Below, piece by piece: positions 58,785 through 64,000 of a stretch of DNA of 64,000 nt. The notes below the pieces were generated by a model. It was not told the origin of the DNA, did not search any database, and saw only the letters and a program-made list of their open reading frames with translations. The position numbers and the translations under genes are program-made. This DNA comes from Ananas comosus (taxonomy: Eukaryota > Streptophyta > Magnoliopsida > Poales > Bromeliaceae): contig NC_033645.1 in NCBI RefSeq assembly GCF_001540865.1, forward strand, positions 803,687 through 867,686, written 5' to 3'. Each line of letters starts with the position of its first letter. The first letter of the stretch is position 1.

Positions 58785-60544
58785 TTAGCACAGCGAGATT
58801 GCATTTATTAAATCAAGTCAAATTTACTTGGTAAGCATTAACTTTGATTCAATGAACTTATCTCTCAATTATTAAAAATTACCCTTGTTTATAACATCAC
58901 CCTAGTTCCCTAGTTTTTATTTCTTTTATTTCCACCGTAGAGGCTAGTCTCTGGCAAAACAAAACCTAAAGTTTTGGTTGTATCACCAAATAATTTTATA
59001 ATTTCTTATCAAACACGTACAACCAAATAATTTTATAACTTATGTAAGACACTTTATATATTACAGTACGTACATTGTTCTCAAGAACACCGAGAACCAG
59101 TCCTTTGAATTTGTCCAGTGACATTCATATTTGCCCCTATAATTTGTTATAGTTATAGTATGTTTATTTTTTAATAAAAAATAAGTGAAACGATATTTTG
59201 TCATTATAAATATGTTCATACAGAAATTTTCTCTAAAAAATTTTCAACAGTCAGCTTCTTCCTTTTTACCATCACAAATAATATAAAAGAAGTTCAAATT
59301 ATCGCATTCATTAATTAGGATTAAGTATTTTACCTAGATTAACTATATTTTTCTAACGGATCCTAATAACAGAGATATATTTAAAAACTTGATGATTTTT
59401 ATAGAGATAAATATGAAAAATTAAACTTTGTATGGATATATCTAGTATGCCACATGTATACAGAAATCTATATGCAATTAAACTTCTTAAAATTATTATT
59501 TTCAAGTAGCTTCAATTTTTGCAGAATAATGATTGCTTTATATTACTTTAACTATACTCATCAAACGATAGATGTAAAAATCGAACTCAAAAATTTTTGA
59601 AATGAAAAAAAGATTAAAATCACTCTTAACAATTTGCTCCTAAAAAAAAAAAAAGAAAAATACCATGACACTTGTAGCAGCATCTGAGAAAATGTACCAA
59701 ACTCTTTTTAAGGGCTTTTCCAACATGTGTTTTAAGGGCACCCCTGTTGAAGCTACGTAATTAATAAAGAGAATTAATGCACCACTCTACAGTGGTTTAA
59801 AAAGAATCTAAATGATTTTGGGACCATTATTCTCTTTCATTAGTTGTTAACTCCATTACTAATCTTATTTGTCCATGTGATTACCACTGATTTATTCACT
59901 TATCCTTCCAATTATGTGGTTTTTTTAAGATGGATTGGAAATGTCTATGGGGAAGTGTGTACTTGTGATGTTTTAGATCAAACCATTGCTTGTGAATTGG
60001 ATTGATTCATAAACAATTAATATAGATGATTTAGTCATGTTATTACAGTGGTATTTTGAAAAGATTTATGCATGTGTTTGTTTAGGAAAATCTCTCAAGC
60101 GATTGAATGAGTTGGCGCCGCGAATAGACTTTTGAAAAGTTCAAACAGTTATCCAAATGATTAATTTAATGAAAATTGCCATAGAAATAACTTTAATACG
60201 GCAGCTTGTATGCACGATAAAGATCAGATAAATAATATTATATTCACTATTTGGGGAGCTAGGTAACGAAAAGAATACAAAAAAAAATTGTGCCTTTAAA
60301 TGACGAATATTAAAATTTAACTCAAAACTTCTTAAAATTGAGAGGATTTAAGATTAACTTTGATACAATGCTCAGAAATGATCTTAATAACTTTGTAAAC
60401 TTTACCTCAAAAACTCTCCTACACTAATCGCATATTCTAATTCTCCCAAAAGCAAATCTCATTTCTAAATGTATATAATAAGACCGAACCTCCAACCGCT
60501 TGATCAGCGGCTCAGGATACCAACCTACTGCACTAAGCAGTAAT
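57056..60544. other. Long gene-free stretch
   Basis: AT-rich with a GA run near 57691-57711 and a (TA)n microsatellite at 58749-58782. A slightly GC-richer patch at 57770-58050 holds no recognisable frame. No gene or RNA supported. Confidence 0.45.
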
Positions 60545-61041
60545 CACTACAATAAAAATGGTGTATAGCTACACTTTTAAATATCGGTACATATCAAAAA
60601 AAGTGTTGCTGACTAAATTATCGACACTTTTTAAAAGTGTTATTATATATAGAATCGCTATATATGGGGTTGCTTGATGTTTGGCACCCACTCCTTCAGC
60701 GACCTGTGGCGAAGGGACACATGACGATCGTAATCCTCTATGATTCCTGCAAGATCCTCGTGGCCGAACTCCAGCCGCTGGAACCTTACCTTGTCGATTG
60801 CGGCGGCGGAGAAGGAGAAGAAGAGATGGTGATCAATTTTTCTTTTTTTTCTTTTTTTATTTGTAATTGAGACGAGCGGGCTGGGTGGAATTAGTTGAGT
60901 TGAACAACTTTTTTATTTTTTATTGGATTAGGCTTTATATTTAAACTTTATTATATTTTTTAAAAAAATTTTGGCATAATTAGGACACTTATACAAAAAT
61001 GTCTCAAAAATATGTTTTTATAATCTAATTCTGTTGTAGTG
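60545..61041. mobile_element. Non-autonomous CACTA element, copy 3, with TSD
   Basis: CACTACAATAAAAATGG at the left, ATTCTGTTGTAGTG at the right, and a 3-bp target duplication AAT on both sides (60542-60544, 61042-61044). The GC-richer core (60665-60835) is shared with copies 1 and 2. The termini are intact, so this is the youngest-looking of the three. Confidence 0.87.
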
Positions 61042-61148
61042 AATAATGGTAACTCAAGCTATTCATAAATAGCTCAATTCCCTAATACATGTGGGAGATA
61101 ATAATATGCATGAGAGATATTAAGTGGGTTTATACAGCAAAAAACTCA

Positions 61149-61151
61149 GAT

Positions 61152-61198
<47 letters not shown>
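61149..61198. repeat. (TA)n microsatellite
   Basis: About 25 uninterrupted TA/AT units. Confidence 0.95.
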
Positions 61199-61200
<2 letters not shown>

Positions 61201-61202
<2 letters not shown>

Positions 61203-61290
61203 GAGCTAGAATACTATCTGTAGCAAACGGGCTCCGTTGCCACCCATTTGTTTTCGATGATGGAACCTAAAAATCGATAATCGNCATATC
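61201..61290. repeat. Half of a 14200-type MITE
   Basis: AGAATACTATCTGTAGCAAA and TTTGTTTTCGATGATGG correspond to the left arm of the 14200 element. No right arm follows. One undetermined base lies at 61284. Confidence 0.45.
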
Positions 61291-62712
61291 AAACTCCGGT
61301 TCTCTCTTACCTGGACATGGTGCATACACTAGGCAGGTTCTTCTCTGAATAATTTACATTTGCTTTTTTAGCCCTGAAGATTAGATTCCGTGCTAATTTA
61401 GTCCCTATTCTTTTAGTAAATATAACAATCAAAATTTTTTATATTTTGCGTATGTGATACCAAACAAAAAATATATTGTCTAACAGTTTATATGGGTTGT
61501 CTAGAACTAATTATTCTTCACCAAAACTTTTAAAATGCCTTTTCATAATAGATGGCCAAGATTATCTAAATGTAATTATTTTATTAAAAAAATATCGTCA
61601 GAATTTAAAAAATCCAAATTATATATATTCAACTACCAACTCTTTTATTTCTGCATATCAATAAAAAATTAAATTTTTATTTGTGTAAAAGAGAGTACAG
61701 CTAAAATTATTCTCGACTATTTCTCAAAAAAGACGCTATGTGCTAATATTTACAGTATAGTTTAATTTATACAGTATAGCCAGCACATCTGTAGATTTTT
61801 ATAGAGAGCAGCGCGAGAGATAACAGTAACTAAAAGCCTAATTTTTAGGTGGTAGGGTCTACGAAAGATGTGGTGGACTCGGTCCATGCAATAATTGGTC
61901 TAAAAGGACACCTGCGCGGAGACAGGTCAGGACGCCCCCGATAGGTTGCCGTGACCCTGCCCATTATTTTATCATTTTATCAATTAATAAATCAATTAAT
62001 TAATTCGTTAGAGTTACCAAACTCTAAAAAAAAAATTATATAAAATATAATAATTCGGCCCATAAGCACTAAATAACAGAGTCCAAAATATTTAAATTCT
62101 CATATTTTAATTCACAAATTCTTTTTTCTCCGATTAATTAATCAATTAATTATTTTTTTTTTTTTTTGGATCTTTTATGCGAATGTGTATACGTGCAAAG
62201 AACCTGACACGGCCCAGTTTGCGACACATTTCCCTCTCCTTTTCGCCCGAGCCACACAAAATTTGTGGGTCATACCTTTCTCCGCCCCTTTTGCTACAGT
62301 AAATAAATAAATATATAACTGAGAATAAACAAATAAATTCTCACATTATTATATAAAGTATAAAAACTCTTGAATCAGCCAACGATTTCCGTGAAGAAAC
62401 ACTAGAAATTCACAACCCCACCTATAAAATTTAGAGAGAGAAAGAGAGAGAGAGATTCCATTCTCAGTTTATATATATATATATATTTATATATAGGCTC
62501 TTATAATAGAGTTCTAATAGAAACAATACAACATCCATTACAGGGAATAATTGTCCCTCTAAAGTGAGTATATATATATATATATTAATCCCCTTTGATA
62601 TATATGAACCCCAACTCCTCCTCCTCCTCCTCACATTCTTAGTAGGACCCTTTTATTGCATTTCATTTTCTCTCTCTTTGTACTCGTAGTTTTGCGTATT
62701 AATTACTTGGCA
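61291..62712 (+). promoter_or_regulatory. bHLH upstream region
   Basis: Gene-free. TA-rich runs at 62471-62490 and 62571-62586 are TATA candidates, followed by a CTCCTCCTC leader-like tract (62617-62631) and the ATG at 62713. No specific regulatory site can be named. Confidence 0.35.
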
Positions 62713-63984
62713 ATGGAGTTGGATGAGAATGGCTTCTTGGAGGAGCTCCTCTCGATGTCGATGCGGAGGGAGAGCACCTGGGACGCGTTCTCCGCCGCGG
62801 CGGCGGCGGCCGCGGGCATCGGCGAATTCTTCGCCGCCGGGGAGGGGGGATTCGACTGCTTCATGCACGAAAGCCAGCCGTGCGCCGCCGTCCTCCCCGG
62901 ATTCGCGGCGGCGTTCGACGCCGGCTGCAGCGACAGAAGCCACGACGTGCACCGAGCGACGACGACGGAGCCGAATTTCGACTGCTTGAGCGAAGTTTGG
63001 TTCCCGGCGCCGCCGTTGCCGCCGCCGCCTGCGGAGGGCGCGCTCGACGTCGGGTTGGTGCATGGGGGGGAGAGCAGCGTTTGTAAGGTGGAGATGGGGG
63101 ATCCGATGGCCTTCGGGACGGCGGTCGGCGGGGAGAGGAAGAAGAAGAAGGCGGACGGTGTGCCGTCGAAGAACCTCATGGCGGAGCGGCGGCGGAGGAA
63201 GCGGCTCAACGACCGGCTCTCCATGCTCCGGTCCGTCGTCCCCAAGATCAGCAAGGTAAATGCGGCATCTTTCAAAGTTTTTTTTTTTTTTAAAAAAATA
63301 AATAGCACGTTACCCGTTTCATTCATCGATAGAATGAACTAGACTATATAGGTGAGACAACGTCGGCCTCAGGGAGGGCCAAAAAAAAAAAAAAGCTGCT
63401 GCAAAATAAATACTACAGGCGACCAGTCAGACAGCCGACGAAGCTTTTGAAGATTAAACAGCTGACGAAGTTTTCGAAGATTATTAATATTATACAACTA
63501 ATAGTACGTGACACAGACACAGTCGTTATACTAGCCCTAATACCATGTTAAAAGGCTCGCATCGCAGCCGGTCTAAAAACTTAAGTTGTCCGATGAAAAT
63601 ACCGACTATAGTATATACTGGTCAAGGTTCTAATTTGGCATCCGGTATGTCGTGACTTTTTTATTTTCTTAACATAGATGAACAGTATTACGACTATTTC
63701 TGAGCTATTATTTCCATCTATCTGAGCGAAACTTCAGATAACGGCGATAATTACAAGTTTTGATAACATTTTGGGCTAATAATAGGAAATTAATTTGTGT
63801 AATAAAATGGCAGATGGATAGAACATCTATTCTAGGGGACACCATTGACTACATGAAGGAGCTGCTAGAGAGGATCAAGCATTTGCAAGAGGAGATGGAA
63901 GTGGGCTCAGAGAAAGCAAAATTAGTGAGCCTCTTTAAGGATCAGCTCAACCCAAATGAGATCCTAGTTAGGAACTCTCCCAAG
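62713..63984 (+). CDS. bHLH transcription factor, ICE/bHLH093-type, 3' partial
   Basis: Nuclear DNA-binding factor. Exon 1 is 62713-63255 (181 codons) and exon 2 is 63814-63984 (57 codons), both phase 0. A GTAAAA donor follows and the gene leaves the window. The start is the first ATG; the frame upstream opens only from TTG. The N-terminus, [20 protein letters not shown], resembles the bHLH093/061 group. The bHLH domain starts near residue 150: [17 protein letters not shown] with Glu158 and Arg161/162 for E-box contact, helix 1 to SVVPKISK, then helix 2 [20 protein letters not shown] in exon 2. The intron splits the domain at the loop-helix 2 boundary, as in ICE-type genes. Exon 1 is GC- and alanine-rich. 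A LINE tail sits in intron 1. The C-terminal ACT-like domain expected for this group lies beyond the edge. Confidence 0.9.
63273..63500 (-). mobile_element. LINE 3'-end fragment inside bHLH intron 1
   Basis: A T-run at 63279-63290, then AATAGCACGTTACCCGTTTC and GAATGAACTAGACTATATAG, matches the reversed LINE tail at 46008. It starts about 18 bp after the exon 1 donor. How far it extends to the right is uncertain. Confidence 0.6.
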
Positions 63985-64000
63985 GTAAAAAAAATTTTAC

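Noticed and set aside
62653..63063. Arg-rich minus-strand frames over bHLH exon 1
   Set aside because: Shadows of a GC-rich exon; the plus strand has a complete basic region and helix 1.

Overview
This window is plant nuclear DNA. It has spliced genes with GT-AG introns, a chloroplast-targeted plastocyanin, a PPR protein, a plant-type phospholipase D, and long AT-rich intergenic stretches full of small transposons. First exons with very high GC followed by AT-rich later exons (PLD, bHLH) are typical of commelinid monocots. A bromeliad-like monocot is my guess, not a demonstrated identity. No viral, toxin, rRNA, tRNA or CRISPR feature was recognised.

Layout. 0.4-9 kb: a syringolide-induced-14-1-1-like gene (3116-3730) among CACTA, foldback, MULE-type and Helitron elements. 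9.3-14.7 kb: a complete hAT element with a perfect 8-bp target duplication, a SINE, a LINE 3' end and a run of MITEs that stops 320 bp before the next gene. 15.05-20.5 kb: a complete PLD-delta gene (10 coding exons, 854 aa). 23.07-26.06 kb: a divergent CDC20-like APC/C activator (8 exons, 447 aa). 26.2-27.7 kb: a second, inverted copy of the same hAT element. 28.3-31.4 kb: the last exon of a GPI-anchored-type protein on the minus strand, head to head with a broken LON2-type Lon protease fragment. 33.4-33.6 kb: what looks like a relic of a CDC20-type first exon. 35.3-37.5 kb: a canonical CDC20 (5 exons, 451 aa). 39.2-39.7 kb: plastocyanin (minus). 41.9-43.4 kb: an intronless PLS-class PPR gene (minus). 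43.5-62.7 kb: gene-poor and full of LINE, SINE and MITE copies. 62.7 kb to the end: a bHLH factor of the ICE/bHLH093 type, cut by the window edge.

The genes do not form a pathway. The two CDC20 paralogues and the exon relic between them point to local duplication, with promoters that have since diverged: MSA-like mitotic motifs at CDC20, site-II-like motifs at the CDC20-like copy. The most interesting signals are the two GC-AG introns, the decayed Lon gene, the lost C-terminal IR tail in the CDC20-like protein, a SINE family that shares its 3' tail with resident LINEs, and hAT elements built around tandem hairpin modules. Exon boundaries were read by eye from splice dinucleotides, reading frame and family conservation.
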